A DNA stretch of 64,000 nt, from contig NZ_FNCF01000002.1 in NCBI RefSeq assembly GCF_900100695.1, positions 372,001-436,000 of the forward strand. Reading direction: 5' to 3'. Shown piece after piece: positions 23,957-33,259 of the stretch (within the stretch, counting starts at the first letter, position 1; each line of letters begins with the position of its first letter). A program made the position numbers and the translations under genes. The notes below the pieces were generated by a model. It made no database searches, was not told the DNA's origin, and worked only from the letters and a program-made list of their open reading frames with translations. The DNA comes from Klenkia brasiliensis. Lineage in GTDB: Bacteria > Actinomycetota > Actinomycetes > Mycobacteriales > Geodermatophilaceae.

Positions 23957-24523
23957 TCAGTTCTCCTCGGCGCCGATGATCGACCAGATGAGGTCCTCGT
24001 AGCTGGCGGCGCGCTCGGCCACCAGCCGGGTGAGCAGCTCGGAGGAGGCGGCCACGGCCGCGCGGGCGGTGGGGTGACGGCGCTCCTCGTCCAGCAGCGC
24101 GGTGTACAGCGGCCGCACCTGGGCCAGCGCGCCGGGGGAGGGACGGCGGCGGTTGGAGTGGTAGCCCACGATCTGCCCGCGCTCGTCGAAGGAGGGCGTG
24201 ACGTGCGCCAGGACCCAGTAGTTCGCGCCGTCCTTGGCCAGGTTGTTGATGTAGGCGAACAGCTCCTGGCCGGCGGAGATGGTGTCCCACAGCAGCGCGA
24301 ACACCGCCCGCGGCATGTCGGGGTGCCGGATGAGGTTGTGCGGCTGGCCCAGGACCTCGTCGAGGGCGTAGGCGCCCACGCGGCAGAACACGTCGTTGGC
24401 GTAGGTGATGACGCCGCGGCGGTCGGTCTTGGAGACGATCAGCTCGTCGGCGCCGAAGCTGCGCTCGACGCCGGTCGGTCGTACGGGGGTCCGGCCGCGG
24501 GCCGGGGCCTCCAGCGTGGTCAT
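23957..24523 (-). CDS. PAS-domain sensor protein (Aer-like), partner of soluble MCP
   Basis: A 188-aa protein with one PAS domain at about residues 28-130. [20 protein letters not shown] and [19 protein letters not shown] are typical of the aerotaxis receptor PAS that binds [20 protein letters not shown] follows. The C-terminal 50 residues are helical and could pair with the chemoreceptor encoded next. The stop of this gene is one base before the GTG of the MCP gene, so the two are made together. Expected role: sensing redox or oxygen and relaying it to the separate signalling subunit. Confidence 0.82.
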   Translation of the reverse strand: MTTLEAPARGRTPVRPTGVERSFGADELIVSKTDRRGVITYANDVFCRVGAYALDEVLGQPHNLIRHPDMPRAVFALLWDTISAGQELFAYINNLAKDGANYWVLAHVTPSFDERGQIVGYHSNRRRPSPGALAQVRPLYTALLDEERRHPTARAAVAASSELLTRLVAERAASYEDLIWSIIGAEEN

Positions 24524-24598
24524 GGGCGTCCGTCTCGTCTCGGGGGGAGTCGCCTCCGTCTTCGGACGGACTGGTTCCGAGTTGAGCCGGGCCGCCGG

Positions 24599-25885
24599 TC
24601 AGCCGCGGTCGACGACGACCGGGGGCTCGGCGCCGGCGGCCTCCACCACGGGGGACCCGTCGGCCGGGCCGGTCAGCCCGGGCACCTCGTCGTCCACCTG
24701 GCGGGGTGCGCAGACCAGCCACCCGGTGACGAACAGCCCGGCGACCCCGGCGTAGACCAGCACGAACATGCCGGTGTACCCGCCGGTCCAGCCGCGCAGC
24801 AGGCCCACCAGCACCGGCCCGGCCGCCGACAGCGCGTAGCCCCAGCCCTGCACGACCGTCGACAGCGCGTTCACCGTCTCCGGCGTCCGGGCCCGCATGC
24901 CCAGCAGCGCGAGCACCATCGCGAAGGTGCCCATGCCGCAGCCCAGCAGCGACATCCACAGCCAGGTCAGGGTGAGCGGCGCGAGCAGCAGGCCGGTCCA
25001 GCCGGCGAGGTAGCAGGCCATGAACGCGACCAGCATCGGCCGCTGCCAGGCCTGCCGGACCGTGCCCACCGGCACCAGGGCGTTGAGCGGGATGACGATC
25101 AGCGCGTTGACGCCGACCAGCGCGCCGGCCGCCGCGGCGGACATGCCCTCGTCGCGCAGGTACTGCGCCGTCCAGCCGACGATCACGTAGGCCTGCATCG
25201 CCTGCAGGCCGAAGAACACCGCCAGCTGCCAGGCCAGCGAGCTGCGCACCAGCGCGCGCAGCCGCACCGCCCGGGCCGGCCCGCCGGACCCGCCCGCCCG
25301 CTTCGGCACGGCCAGCCACGGCAGCACCGCGAGGACGGCGAACACCGCCCACACCCCCAGCGCCCAGCGCCACCCGTCGGCGCCCACGGCGGCCGCGACC
25401 GGCGCGGTCGAGACGCTGGCGACCGCACCGCCGATCGCCATGGCCGTGCTGTAGGCGCCGACCAGCAGGCCGGTGCGGCCGGGGAACCAGTGCTTGACGA
25501 TGCCCGGCAGCAGCACGTTGCCCAGCGCCCCGCCGACCATCGTGCCCACCGTGCCGAGCAGGAACAGCCAGAACGAGGGCGCCGCGGCCCGGCCGAGCAC
25601 GCCGAGCGCCATCACCACCAGCGCGGCGGCCAGCACGTGGCCGTCGCGGAACCGGGCGGCCAGCGGCGGGCCGGCGAACCCGATCGCGGCGAAGCACAGC
25701 AGCGGCATCGTGGTGATCAGCCCGGCGGCACCGGAGGAGATGCCCAGGCCCTGCTCGATCTCCTGCAGCACCGGCCCGATGCTGTTGACCGCCGTCCGCA
25801 GGTTGAACCCGGTGAGCACGACGGCGACCGCGACGAGCGCCAGCCCCCGTCGGGTCGATCCGGCGGGGGCTGGCGCAGTGGTCAC
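24599..25885 (-). CDS. MFS transporter, CynX/NimT family
   Basis: A 428-aa protein with about 12 membrane helices. The N-terminus VLTGFNLRTAVNSIGPVL and the loop SSGAAGLITTMPLLCFAAIG are typical of the CynX/NimT group, whose members move cyanate, nitroimidazoles or small organic anions. The GTG start has only a weak ribosome site. It lies 44 bp after the isomerase gene in the same direction and might be co-transcribed with the sugar operon, though a different substrate is possible. Confidence 0.82.
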   Translation of the reverse strand: MTTAPAPAGSTRRGLALVAVAVVLTGFNLRTAVNSIGPVLQEIEQGLGISSGAAGLITTMPLLCFAAIGFAGPPLAARFRDGHVLAAALVVMALGVLGRAAAPSFWLFLLGTVGTMVGGALGNVLLPGIVKHWFPGRTGLLVGAYSTAMAIGGAVASVSTAPVAAAVGADGWRWALGVWAVFAVLAVLPWLAVPKRAGGSGGPARAVRLRALVRSSLAWQLAVFFGLQAMQAYVIVGWTAQYLRDEGMSAAAAGALVGVNALIVIPLNALVPVGTVRQAWQRPMLVAFMACYLAGWTGLLLAPLTLTWLWMSLLGCGMGTFAMVLALLGMRARTPETVNALSTVVQGWGYALSAAGPVLVGLLRGWTGGYTGMFVLVYAGVAGLFVTGWLVCAPRQVDDEVPGLTGPADGSPVVEAAGAEPPVVVDRG

Positions 25886-25929
25886 GGGGGTCCATGCTCC
25901 ACCCGGGCGGAGGGCCCGGGCGGGGCGGG

Positions 25930-26934
25930 TCAGCTGCGGGAGAAGGCCGCGTCGAAGGCCGCGGACGGCGGGTCGAAGGCCAGCGAGCGGACGAAGGCCA
26001 GCGCCTCGGGGGCGCCGACCAGGCGGTCCATGCCGGCGTCCTCCCACTCCACCGAGATCGGGCCGTCGTAGCCGATCGTGTTGAGCATCCGGAAGCAGGC
26101 CTCCCACGGGACGTCGCCGTGCCCGGTGGAGACGAAGTCCCAGCCGCGGCGCGGGTCGGCCCAGGGCAGGTGGGAGCCCATCCGGCCGTTGCGGCCGTTG
26201 CCGACCTGCTTCTTCGCGTCCTTGCAGTCCACGTGGTAGATCCGGTCCTTGAAGTCCCAGAGGAACCCGACCGGGTCCAGGTCCTGCCAGACGAAGTGCG
26301 ACGGGTCCCAGTTCAGCCCGAACGCCTCGCGGTGCCCGATGGCCTCCAGCGTGGCCACCGTCGTCCAGTAGTCGTAGGCGATCTCGGACGGGTGCACCTC
26401 GTGGGCGAACCGGACTCCGGCGGCGTCGAACTCGTCCAGGATCGGGTTCCACCGGTCGGCGAAGTCCTGGTAGCCCGCGGCCACCATCGACTCGGGCACC
26501 GGCGGGAACATGGCCACGGTCTTCCAGATCGAGGACCCGGTGAACCCGACGACGGTGGAGACGCCGAGGGCCTTCGCGGCGTGCGCGGTGGCCTTCATCT
26601 CCTCCGCGGCGCGGCGGCGCACGCCCTCGGGGTCGCCGTCGCCCCACACCCGCGGGTCGACCATGTTCTGGTGCCGGGCGTCGATCGGGTCGTCGCAGAC
26701 CGCCTGGCCGTTGAGGTGGTTGGAGATGGTCCAGACCTGCAGGCCGTGCTGCTCGAGCAGGTCCTTCTTGCCCTTGAGGTACGCGTCGTCCTCGGTGGCG
26801 CGGACGACGTCGAGGTGGTCGCCCCAGCAGGCGATCTCCAGGCCGTCGTAGCCCCACCCGGAGGCCAGCCGGCACACCTCCTCGAAGGGCAGGTCGGCCC
26901 ACTGGCCGGTGAACAGGGTGACCGGACGTGGCAT
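25930..26934 (-). CDS. Sugar phosphate isomerase/epimerase (AP-endonuclease-2-like TIM barrel)
   Basis: A 334-aa TIM-barrel enzyme of the xylose-isomerase-like family. Metal ligands are suggested by the conserved acidic and His positions in [33 protein letters not shown] and [11 protein letters not shown]. Such enzymes isomerise or epimerise keto-sugars and often accompany Gfo/Idh/MocA dehydrogenases. Its ATG overlaps the stop of the dehydrogenase gene (TGATG). The pair probably processes the sugar or cyclitol brought in by the ABC importer upstream, for instance through a 3-keto or 2-keto intermediate. Confidence 0.85.
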   Translation of the reverse strand: MPRPVTLFTGQWADLPFEEVCRLASGWGYDGLEIACWGDHLDVVRATEDDAYLKGKKDLLEQHGLQVWTISNHLNGQAVCDDPIDARHQNMVDPRVWGDGDPEGVRRRAAEEMKATAHAAKALGVSTVVGFTGSSIWKTVAMFPPVPESMVAAGYQDFADRWNPILDEFDAAGVRFAHEVHPSEIAYDYWTTVATLEAIGHREAFGLNWDPSHFVWQDLDPVGFLWDFKDRIYHVDCKDAKKQVGNGRNGRMGSHLPWADPRRGWDFVSTGHGDVPWEACFRMLNTIGYDGPISVEWEDAGMDRLVGAPEALAFVRSLAFDPPSAAFDAAFSRS

Positions 26935-28109
26935 CAGAAGGCTCCTGGGATCGGGGTGTAGGTGGAGTTGTCGGCCGCGCTGCGGGTCACCGCGTCCAGC
27001 ACGCGCTGCACGGCCAGGCCGTCGGCGAAGGAGGGCGTGGGCTGCACACCCTCGGCCAGCGCGTGCACGAGGTCGACGACCTGGTGGGTGAAGCCGTGCT
27101 CGTAGCCCAGCCCGTGCCCGGCGGGCCACCAGTGGCCGACGTAGGGGTGGCCGGGCTCGGTGACCACGATCCGCCGGAAGCCGGCGGTCTCGTCGGGGTC
27201 GGCGCCGTCGAAGAAGTGCAGGGTGTTCATGTCCTCGAAGTCGAACGCCAGGCTGCCGGCCGACCCGTTGACCTCGATCCGGATGGCGTTCTTGCGGCCC
27301 AGGGCGAACCGGGTGGCCTCGAAGGTGGCCAGCGCCCCGCCGGAGAAGCGGGCCAGGAACAGCGCGGCGTCGTCCACGGACACCGTGCCGGTGCCTTCGC
27401 CGGCGGTGCCGGACAACGACCCGGCGGAGGAGGGCAGCGGGCGCTCCTTGACGAACGTCTCCAGGGTCGCGGCGACCCCGGTGATCTGCTCGCCGAGGAT
27501 GTGCTGGGTCAGGTCGACCACGTGCGCGCCGATGTCGCCCAGCGCGCCGGAGCCGGCCTTGTCCGCCTCCAGCCGCCAGGACATCGGGGCCTGCGGGTCG
27601 GCGATCCAGTCCTGCAGGTAGGCCGCGCGGACGTGCCGGACCTGCCCGATGCGGCCCTGCTCGACCAGCTGGCGCGCCAGCGCGATCGCCGGCACCCGGC
27701 GGTAGGTGAACCCCACCATCGCGAACACGCCCCGCTCCGCGGCCCGGGCCGCCGCGTCCGCCATCGCCTGCGCCTCGGCGACCGAGTTGGCCAGCGGCTT
27801 CTCGCACAGCACGTGCTTGCCGGCCTCGAGCGCGGCGATCGCGATCTCGGCGTGGGTGTCGCCGGGGGTGCAGACGTCGACGAGGTCCACGTCGTCCCGG
27901 GCAATCACCTCCCGCCAGTCGGAGGCGCTGTCGGCCCAGCCGAGCCGGTCGGCGGCCGCGGCGGCGCGGTCGGCGTCCCGGCCGACGACGACGGCCAGCT
28001 CGGGGGTCAGGGGGAGGTCGAAGAAGCGGGGTGCGGTGCGCCAGGCGTGCGAGTGGGCGGCGCCCATGAACGCGTGGCCGACCATCGCGACCCGGAGTGG
28101 GGTGGTCAT
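26934..28109 (-). CDS. Gfo/Idh/MocA-family NAD(P)-dependent dehydrogenase
   Basis: A 391-aa oxidoreductase. The N-terminal Rossmann fold begins [38 protein letters not shown] is followed by the family EKP motif in [10 protein letters not shown], whose Lys is catalytic. The C-terminal beta-sheet domain has [15 protein letters not shown], with the active-site Asp and His. It should oxidise a sugar or inositol hydroxyl with NAD(P). It is coupled to the downstream isomerase by a stop/start overlap, and follows the importer genes across a hairpin. Confidence 0.88.
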   Translation of the reverse strand: MTTPLRVAMVGHAFMGAAHSHAWRTAPRFFDLPLTPELAVVVGRDADRAAAAADRLGWADSASDWREVIARDDVDLVDVCTPGDTHAEIAIAALEAGKHVLCEKPLANSVAEAQAMADAAARAAERGVFAMVGFTYRRVPAIALARQLVEQGRIGQVRHVRAAYLQDWIADPQAPMSWRLEADKAGSGALGDIGAHVVDLTQHILGEQITGVAATLETFVKERPLPSSAGSLSGTAGEGTGTVSVDDAALFLARFSGGALATFEATRFALGRKNAIRIEVNGSAGSLAFDFEDMNTLHFFDGADPDETAGFRRIVVTEPGHPYVGHWWPAGHGLGYEHGFTHQVVDLVHALAEGVQPTPSFADGLAVQRVLDAVTRSAADNSTYTPIPGAF

Positions 28110-28128
28110 GCGGGTCCTCCTGGGGTGG

Positions 28129-28158
28129 GCCGGGGCCGCGCTCGCGCGCGGCCCCGGC
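28129..28158 (-). terminator. Hairpin between importer and catabolic genes
   Basis: Perfect 12-bp stem GCCGGGGCCGCG with a six-base loop, just after the stop of the solute-binding-protein gene. It may stop transcription partly, or stabilise the highly needed binding-protein message. Confidence 0.55.
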
Positions 28159-28175
28159 GGTCGATCAGGGCTCGA

Positions 28176-29222
28176 TCAGGACTCGAAGGCGCTGTCGATG
28201 TACTGGTCGACGTTGTCCGCGGTCACGACGGGTGCCGACAGCTTGATCTCGCGGGGCACCTCGACGTCGGTCAGGTCGGACAGGCCCTTGTCCTGGGCGA
28301 GCAGGCGGGCCAGCCGGACGCCGTCCGCGGCCTGGCTGGCCGGGTAGATGACGGTGGCCTGCAGGACCGAGTCGCCGGCCTGGATGCTGCGCATGGCGTT
28401 GGCCGAGCCGGCGCCGCCGACCATGAAGAACTCGTCGCGGCCGGCGTTGGTGATGGCGGCCAGGACGCCGATGCCCTGGTCGTCGTCGTGGTTCCAGATG
28501 GCGTCGATCTGCGGGGCGGCCTGCAGCAGGTTGGCGGTGACCTCCTCGCCGGACTCCACGGTGAACTCCGCGGCGACCCGGTTGTCGACGTCCAGGCCGC
28601 ACTCGGCGAGGGCGTCGGAGAAGCCCTGGCTGCGCTCCTGGGTCAGCGGCAGGGAGTCGATGCCGGCGACCTCGGCGACCACCGCGTCGGGCTTGTCGCC
28701 CAGCTGGGAGCAGATGTACTGCCCGGCGGAGATGCCCATGCCGTAGTTGTCGCCCAGCACGGTGACGCGGGCGGCGTTGGGGTCGTCGAACTCGCGGTCG
28801 ACGTTGATGACCGGGATGCCGGCCTGCATGGCCTCCAGCGCGATCGGGGTCATCGCCGCGCCGTCGAAGGGCAGCAGGACGATGGCGTCGACGCCGTCGT
28901 TGATGAAGGTCTCGACCTGGCTGATCTGGGCGTTGACGTCGTTGGTGCCCTCGGCGACGCGCAGCTCGACGTCGGAGTACCGGTCGGCCTCGGCCTGGGC
29001 AGCCGCGGTGATCTGGGCCATCCAGCCGTGGTCGGCCGCGGGGGCGGAGAACCCGATGACGACGGTGTCGCCCGGGTCGTCGTTCGAGCTGGCGGCGTTG
29101 TTGCCGCCGCCGCTGCCGGAGGAGCTGGCCTCGGGGGTGTTGCCGGTGCAGCCGGTGACCAGGGCAGCGGCGCCGACGACGGCGACGGTGGTGGTCAACA
29201 GGCGACGGTGCCGTGCGGACAT
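28176..29222 (-). CDS. Sugar ABC transporter substrate-binding lipoprotein
   Basis: A 348-aa periplasmic-binding-protein-like lipoprotein (RbsB family). The signal peptide ends in the lipobox LVTGC with Cys25 as the lipidation site, then a Ser/Gly/Asn linker. The two-lobed domain begins TVVIGFSAPAADHGWMAQIT; GVDAIVLLPFDGAAMTPIA, PVINVDREF and WNHDDDQGIGVL are characteristic. It captures a monosaccharide or cyclitol outside the membrane for the permease and ATPase encoded upstream, and is 49 nt from the permease gene. Confidence 0.9.
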   Translation of the reverse strand: MSARHRRLLTTTVAVVGAAALVTGCTGNTPEASSSGSGGGNNAASSNDDPGDTVVIGFSAPAADHGWMAQITAAAQAEADRYSDVELRVAEGTNDVNAQISQVETFINDGVDAIVLLPFDGAAMTPIALEAMQAGIPVINVDREFDDPNAARVTVLGDNYGMGISAGQYICSQLGDKPDAVVAEVAGIDSLPLTQERSQGFSDALAECGLDVDNRVAAEFTVESGEEVTANLLQAAPQIDAIWNHDDDQGIGVLAAITNAGRDEFFMVGGAGSANAMRSIQAGDSVLQATVIYPASQAADGVRLARLLAQDKGLSDLTDVEVPREIKLSAPVVTADNVDQYIDSAFES

Positions 29223-29271
29223 GCGGGTTCTCCTTGAGGTGGTGGTGCGGGGAGGTCGGGGTGCGGGGGGA

Positions 29272-30372
29272 TCAGGGGGCGGGGACGCCGGGGCTGGCGC
29301 CGGCGGGGGCGCCCTCCGCGGCGGTCGGCGGCACGGCCCTCGGCGAGCGGCGCTGGCGGCGGCCGGCGGCGACCCGCTGCTGCAGCAGGACGGCGGCGAC
29401 GATGATCACGCCCTTGGCGACGGCCTGGGCGGAGCTGGACAGGTTGTTCAGCGTGAAGACGTTGCTCAGCGACGTGAAGATCAGCACGCCGAGGACGGTG
29501 CCGACGATCGTGCCGCGCCCGCCGACGAGCAGCGTGCCGCCGATGACCACCGCGGCGATGGCGTCCAGCTCCAGCAGCGTGCCGTGGGTGGAGCTGCCGG
29601 TCGTGGTGCGGGCCATGAGCATGACCGCGGCGATGCCGCAGGTGACGCCCGAGAGCACGTAGAGGGCGACGGTGTGCCGCTGCACCCGGATGCCGGCCAG
29701 CCGTGCGGCCTCGGCGTTGCCGCCGACGGCGAAGGTGCGCCGGCCGAACGTCGTCCGGTTGAGCAGCACCCAGCCCAGCGCCGCGACGACCGCGAACATC
29801 CAGACCAGGGTCGGCACACCCAGCGGCGAGCCGGAGAAGAACCGGAGGAAGTCCTGGTCCTGGACGATCTGGGTGCGCCGGTTGGCGATGATCTCGGCCA
29901 GGCCGCGGGCCGCGGCGAGCATGGCCAGGGTGGCGATGAAGGCCACGAGCTTGCCGTAGGCGATGACCACGCCGTTGACCAGACCGGCCACCGCGCCGAC
30001 CAGCAGGGCGGTGCCGACCATGACGACCCAGTGCACGTCGGCGGCCAGGGCCTGCGTGGCGAGCGTGGTGGCCCAGACCGAGGACAGCGCGACCAGCGCG
30101 CCCACGGACAGGTCGATGCCGCCGCCGATGATCACGAAGGTCATGCCGACGCTGACCACGCCGGTGACCGCGGCCAGCCGCAGGATGGTCAGCAGGTTGT
30201 CGGTGCTGGCGAACCGGTCGCCGGCGGTGGCGATGCCGACGACGCAGAGGATCAGCAGGGCGATGACCAGGCCCGCGTTCCGGCCGGCCGGGCCGGACAG
30301 GAAGCCGGCCGCGGCGGGGCGCCGGGTCGCGGTGGACGTCGTCGGGGGTGCCTGGGTGGTGGGGGTGCTCAT
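29272..30372 (-). CDS. Sugar ABC transporter permease (RbsC-like)
   Basis: A 366-aa protein with 8-10 membrane helices. The conserved permease segments TFVIIGGGIDLSVGALVALS and GVVNGVVIAYGKLVAFIATL, and the EAA-like loop AVGGNAEAARLAGIRV, which contacts the ATPase, are all present. The N-terminal 20 residues are Thr/Pro-rich and cytoplasmic. The ATG overlaps the ATPase stop (ATGA). It forms the membrane channel of the importer. Confidence 0.9.
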   Translation of the reverse strand: MSTPTTQAPPTTSTATRRPAAAGFLSGPAGRNAGLVIALLILCVVGIATAGDRFASTDNLLTILRLAAVTGVVSVGMTFVIIGGGIDLSVGALVALSSVWATTLATQALAADVHWVVMVGTALLVGAVAGLVNGVVIAYGKLVAFIATLAMLAAARGLAEIIANRRTQIVQDQDFLRFFSGSPLGVPTLVWMFAVVAALGWVLLNRTTFGRRTFAVGGNAEAARLAGIRVQRHTVALYVLSGVTCGIAAVMLMARTTTGSSTHGTLLELDAIAAVVIGGTLLVGGRGTIVGTVLGVLIFTSLSNVFTLNNLSSSAQAVAKGVIIVAAVLLQQRVAAGRRQRRSPRAVPPTAAEGAPAGASPGVPAP

Positions 30373-31907
30373 GCCGCGTCGTCCTCGCTGTGGGTGGGGG
30401 TGCCCTGCATGACCAGGTCGAGGACCTGGTGCTCGTCCAGTGCGCCGGCCGGCTCGTCGGCCAGCACGCGGCCCTCGGCCAGCACGAGGACCCGGTCGGC
30501 CAGACCGAGGACCTCGGGGATCTCGCTGCTGACGACGACCACGGCGACACCGCGGTCGGCCAGCGCGCGGACCAGCGCGTAGATCTCCGACCGGGCGCCG
30601 ACGTCGACGCCGCGGGTGGGCTCGTCCAGCAGCAGCACCCGGCAGTCGCGCAGCAGCCAGCGGGCCAGCACGACCTTCTGCTGGTTGCCACCCGACAGCG
30701 TGCGCACCTCGCGGTCCACGTCGACCGGCCGCAGGTCCAGCGCCTCGGTCTGCGCGCGGGCGGCGGCCTTCTCCCCGCGGACGGAGAGGAACCCGCCGCG
30801 GGCGAACCGGGCCAGGCTGGAGAGGGTGATGTTGCGGTAGATCGGGTCGCCCAGCAGCAGGGCCTGGCTCTTGCGCTCCTCGGGGGCCAGGCCGACGCCG
30901 GCGGCGACCGCGGCGGCGACGTCCCCCGGGCGCAGCCGCTCGCCCCCGACCCGCACCTGGCCGCTGGTGGGCCGGCGCGCGCCGTAGACCGCCTCGAGCA
31001 CCTCGGAGCGGCCCGACCCGACCAGCCCGGCCAGCCCGAGGATCTCCCCGGGGGCGACGGTGAAGGAGACGTCGGCGACGTGACCGGGCACCGTGATGTG
31101 CTCGACCTCCAGCAGCGGCTCCGCGGCGGGGGCCGGCCGGTCCTCGCGGCCGGGGAAGACGTACTCGATGCTGCGGCCGGTCATCAGCGCGATGACGTCG
31201 CGGGTGGGGGTGTCGCGCGCGGGCAGCCCGGTGGCCACGGTGCGGCCGTCCTTGATGACGGTGATCCGGTCGCCGATGCGGCGGATCTCCTCCAGCCGGT
31301 GGGAGATGTAGACGACGGCCACGCCGTCGGCGGTGAGGTCGCGGACGACGTCGAAGAGCCGCTCGACCTCCTCGTTGTCCAGCACGGCGGAGGGCTCGTC
31401 CATGACGATCAGCCGGGCGTCCTGGGACAGCGCGCGGGCCATGCTGACCATCTGCTGGCTGGCGGCCGACAGCGCGCCCACCTCGGTGCCGGGCCGGATC
31501 TCGGGGTGGCCCAGCCGCTCCAGCAGCGCGGTGGTGGCCCGGTGCGCCGAGGCCGGCCGGGACAGGCCGAAGCGGGAGCGCTCGCGGCCCAGGAAGACGT
31601 TGTCGGCCACGGACAGCCCCGCCACCAGGTCCAGCTCCTGGTAGATGGTGGCGATGCCGAGCTTCATGGCCGCCTGCGGGTCGGTGAGCCGCACGGCCTC
31701 GCCGTCCCAGCGGATCTCGCCCTCGTCGGGCTGGTGCGCCCCGGCCAGGACCTTGATCAGCGTGGACTTGCCGGCGCCGTTCTGGCCGAGCAGGCAGTGC
31801 ACCTCGCCGGCCCGGACGTCGAGGTCCACGCCGCCGAGCGCGCGCACCCCGGGGAAGGTCTTGACGATCCCCTGCATCTGCAGGAGGACCTGGTTGTCGC
31901 GCACCAC
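30369..31907 (-). CDS. Sugar ABC transporter ATPase, two-domain (RbsA-like)
   Basis: A 512-aa fused ATPase. Domain 1 has Walker A GQNGAGKST, signature LSAASQQMVSMARAL (a family variant), Walker B LIVMDEPSAVLD and the H-loop ISHRLEE. Domain 2 has the usual degenerate Walker A LVGSGRSEV, with signature LSGGNQQKVVLARWL and LLLDEPTRGVDVG. The GTG start follows GAGGGG; the frame extends upstream into the operator region but is unlikely to be translated. It is the first gene of the import operon, 22 bp after a candidate ROK operator. Confidence 0.9.
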   Translation of the reverse strand: MVRDNQVLLQMQGIVKTFPGVRALGGVDLDVRAGEVHCLLGQNGAGKSTLIKVLAGAHQPDEGEIRWDGEAVRLTDPQAAMKLGIATIYQELDLVAGLSVADNVFLGRERSRFGLSRPASAHRATTALLERLGHPEIRPGTEVGALSAASQQMVSMARALSQDARLIVMDEPSAVLDNEEVERLFDVVRDLTADGVAVVYISHRLEEIRRIGDRITVIKDGRTVATGLPARDTPTRDVIALMTGRSIEYVFPGREDRPAPAAEPLLEVEHITVPGHVADVSFTVAPGEILGLAGLVGSGRSEVLEAVYGARRPTSGQVRVGGERLRPGDVAAAVAAGVGLAPEERKSQALLLGDPIYRNITLSSLARFARGGFLSVRGEKAAARAQTEALDLRPVDVDREVRTLSGGNQQKVVLARWLLRDCRVLLLDEPTRGVDVGARSEIYALVRALADRGVAVVVVSSEIPEVLGLADRVLVLAEGRVLADEPAGALDEHQVLDLVMQGTPTHSEDDAA

Positions 31908-31929
31908 GCCGCTGCCCCTCGTCGGGCCG

Positions 31930-31953
31930 ACCGTTGCACTTATGCGCAATGGT
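31930..31953. promoter_or_regulatory. Candidate ROK-repressor operator
   Basis: Inverted repeat ACCgTTGCaC...GcGCAAtGGT over 24 bp, nine of twelve pairs matching. It lies between the ROK regulator gene and the importer operon, 22 bp upstream of the ATPase start. Confidence 0.5.
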
Positions 31954-32045
31954 GAGCGTTAGTCCGCTCAGCGAGAACCTATGGGCGGCGCACAGCTGTG
32001 GTCAAGGTCTCGACGTGGCGTTACCGAAACGAGATTGGCTACGGG

Positions 32046-33227
32046 TCAGGACAGGGCGACGCGGACGCCGTCGTCGTCCAGGCAGGCCTCCACGGCCATC
32101 AGCGCGGCGCCGACCCGGCCGGACAGCTCGGGGGCCGCGCTGAGCTCGACGGCCAGCGTGCGGGCGGCCAGCGGCATCGCCCGGGCGTAGACCGACTCGC
32201 GGATCCCCGACAGCAGCGGCAGCCCGGCGTGGGCCACCCCGCCGGTGACGACGATCCGGTGCGGGTTGAAGAAGTTGACCAGGGCGGCCAGCACCGTGCC
32301 GATGGTGCGGCCGGCCTGGCGGACGAGCTCCAGCGCGGGTCCATCGCCCCGGGCGGCCAGGCCGACGACGTCGCGGGTGGAGCTGACCGGCAGCCCCGCG
32401 GCGAGGGCGTCGCGCAGCAGCGACGCGCCGCTGGCCAGCGCCTCCAGGCAGTTGGTGTTGCCGCAGCGGCACAGCACGGTGCGCCCGTCGGGCGCGGGCA
32501 CGTGGATGTGCCCGATGTCGCCGGCGCTGCCCTGGGCGCCGCGGTAGACCCGGCCCTCGACCACCACGCCGCAGCCCACGCCGGTGCCGACCTTGACCAC
32601 CAGGACGTCGAGGTCAGAGCCGGTCACACCCATCTCGCCCAGCGCCATCACGTTGACGTCGTTGTCGACGACCACCGGCACCGGCCACCGGGCGAACGCC
32701 TCGGGGATGGGGTGGTCGTGCCAGCCGGGCATGATCGGCGGGTGGGAGGGCCGGCCGGTCGAGAACTCCACCGGCCCGGGGACGCCCACCCCCACCGCGC
32801 GGACGTCGGCGTCGGACAGCCCGGCCGCGGCCAGCACCTCCGCGCCCAGCCGGACGGCCTCGCCGAGCACCGCCCGCGGCCCCTCGGCGATGTCGATCGG
32901 GTGGCCGGCGGTGGCCAGCACCCGGGCCGAGAGGTCGGTGACGGCGACGTCGACGCTGGTCACGCCGAGGTCCACGGCCAGCACGCAGCCGGCGCGGCTG
33001 TTGAACTGCAGCAGGGTCGGCGGCCGGCCGCCGGTGCTGTCCCCGCGCCCGCCCTCCAGCAGCAGGTCGGCGCCGATGAGCTGGTCGACGCGGCTGCTGA
33101 TGGTGTTGCGCGAGGCACCGGTCAGCGCGGCCAGCTCGGCCCGGCTGCTGGCCCGACCGGCGCGCACGTGCTGCAGCAGCGCGGCCGGCGAGGCGGAGAC
33201 CGACGGCTGCTGGACCACGCGCGACAT
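32046..33227 (-). CDS. ROK-family transcriptional regulator
   Basis: A 393-aa repressor. The N-terminal winged HTH is at residues about 10-65 (SSRAELAALTGASRNTISSR), followed by the ROK domain. AVDLGVTSVDVAVTDL is the ATP/sugar-binding start; VVVDNDVNVMALGEMG and the zinc motif GHIHV then CRCGNTNCLEA are complete. In this family the sugar ligand usually releases the repressor from DNA. It is transcribed in the same direction as the importer operon and sits directly upstream, so autoregulation together with the importer is likely. Confidence 0.9.
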   Translation of the reverse strand: MSRVVQQPSVSASPAALLQHVRAGRASSRAELAALTGASRNTISSRVDQLIGADLLLEGGRGDSTGGRPPTLLQFNSRAGCVLAVDLGVTSVDVAVTDLSARVLATAGHPIDIAEGPRAVLGEAVRLGAEVLAAAGLSDADVRAVGVGVPGPVEFSTGRPSHPPIMPGWHDHPIPEAFARWPVPVVVDNDVNVMALGEMGVTGSDLDVLVVKVGTGVGCGVVVEGRVYRGAQGSAGDIGHIHVPAPDGRTVLCRCGNTNCLEALASGASLLRDALAAGLPVSSTRDVVGLAARGDGPALELVRQAGRTIGTVLAALVNFFNPHRIVVTGGVAHAGLPLLSGIRESVYARAMPLAARTLAVELSAAPELSGRVGAALMAVEACLDDDGVRVALS

Positions 33228-33259
33228 GGTGGCACGGCCCCGCCGGGGGACCGCGGCGC

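Noticed and set aside
24599-26902. Fusion of the MFS transporter with upstream sequence into a 767-aa protein
   Set aside because: The upstream half is the out-of-frame reading of the TIM-barrel isomerase gene; the transporter starts at the GTG at 25885.
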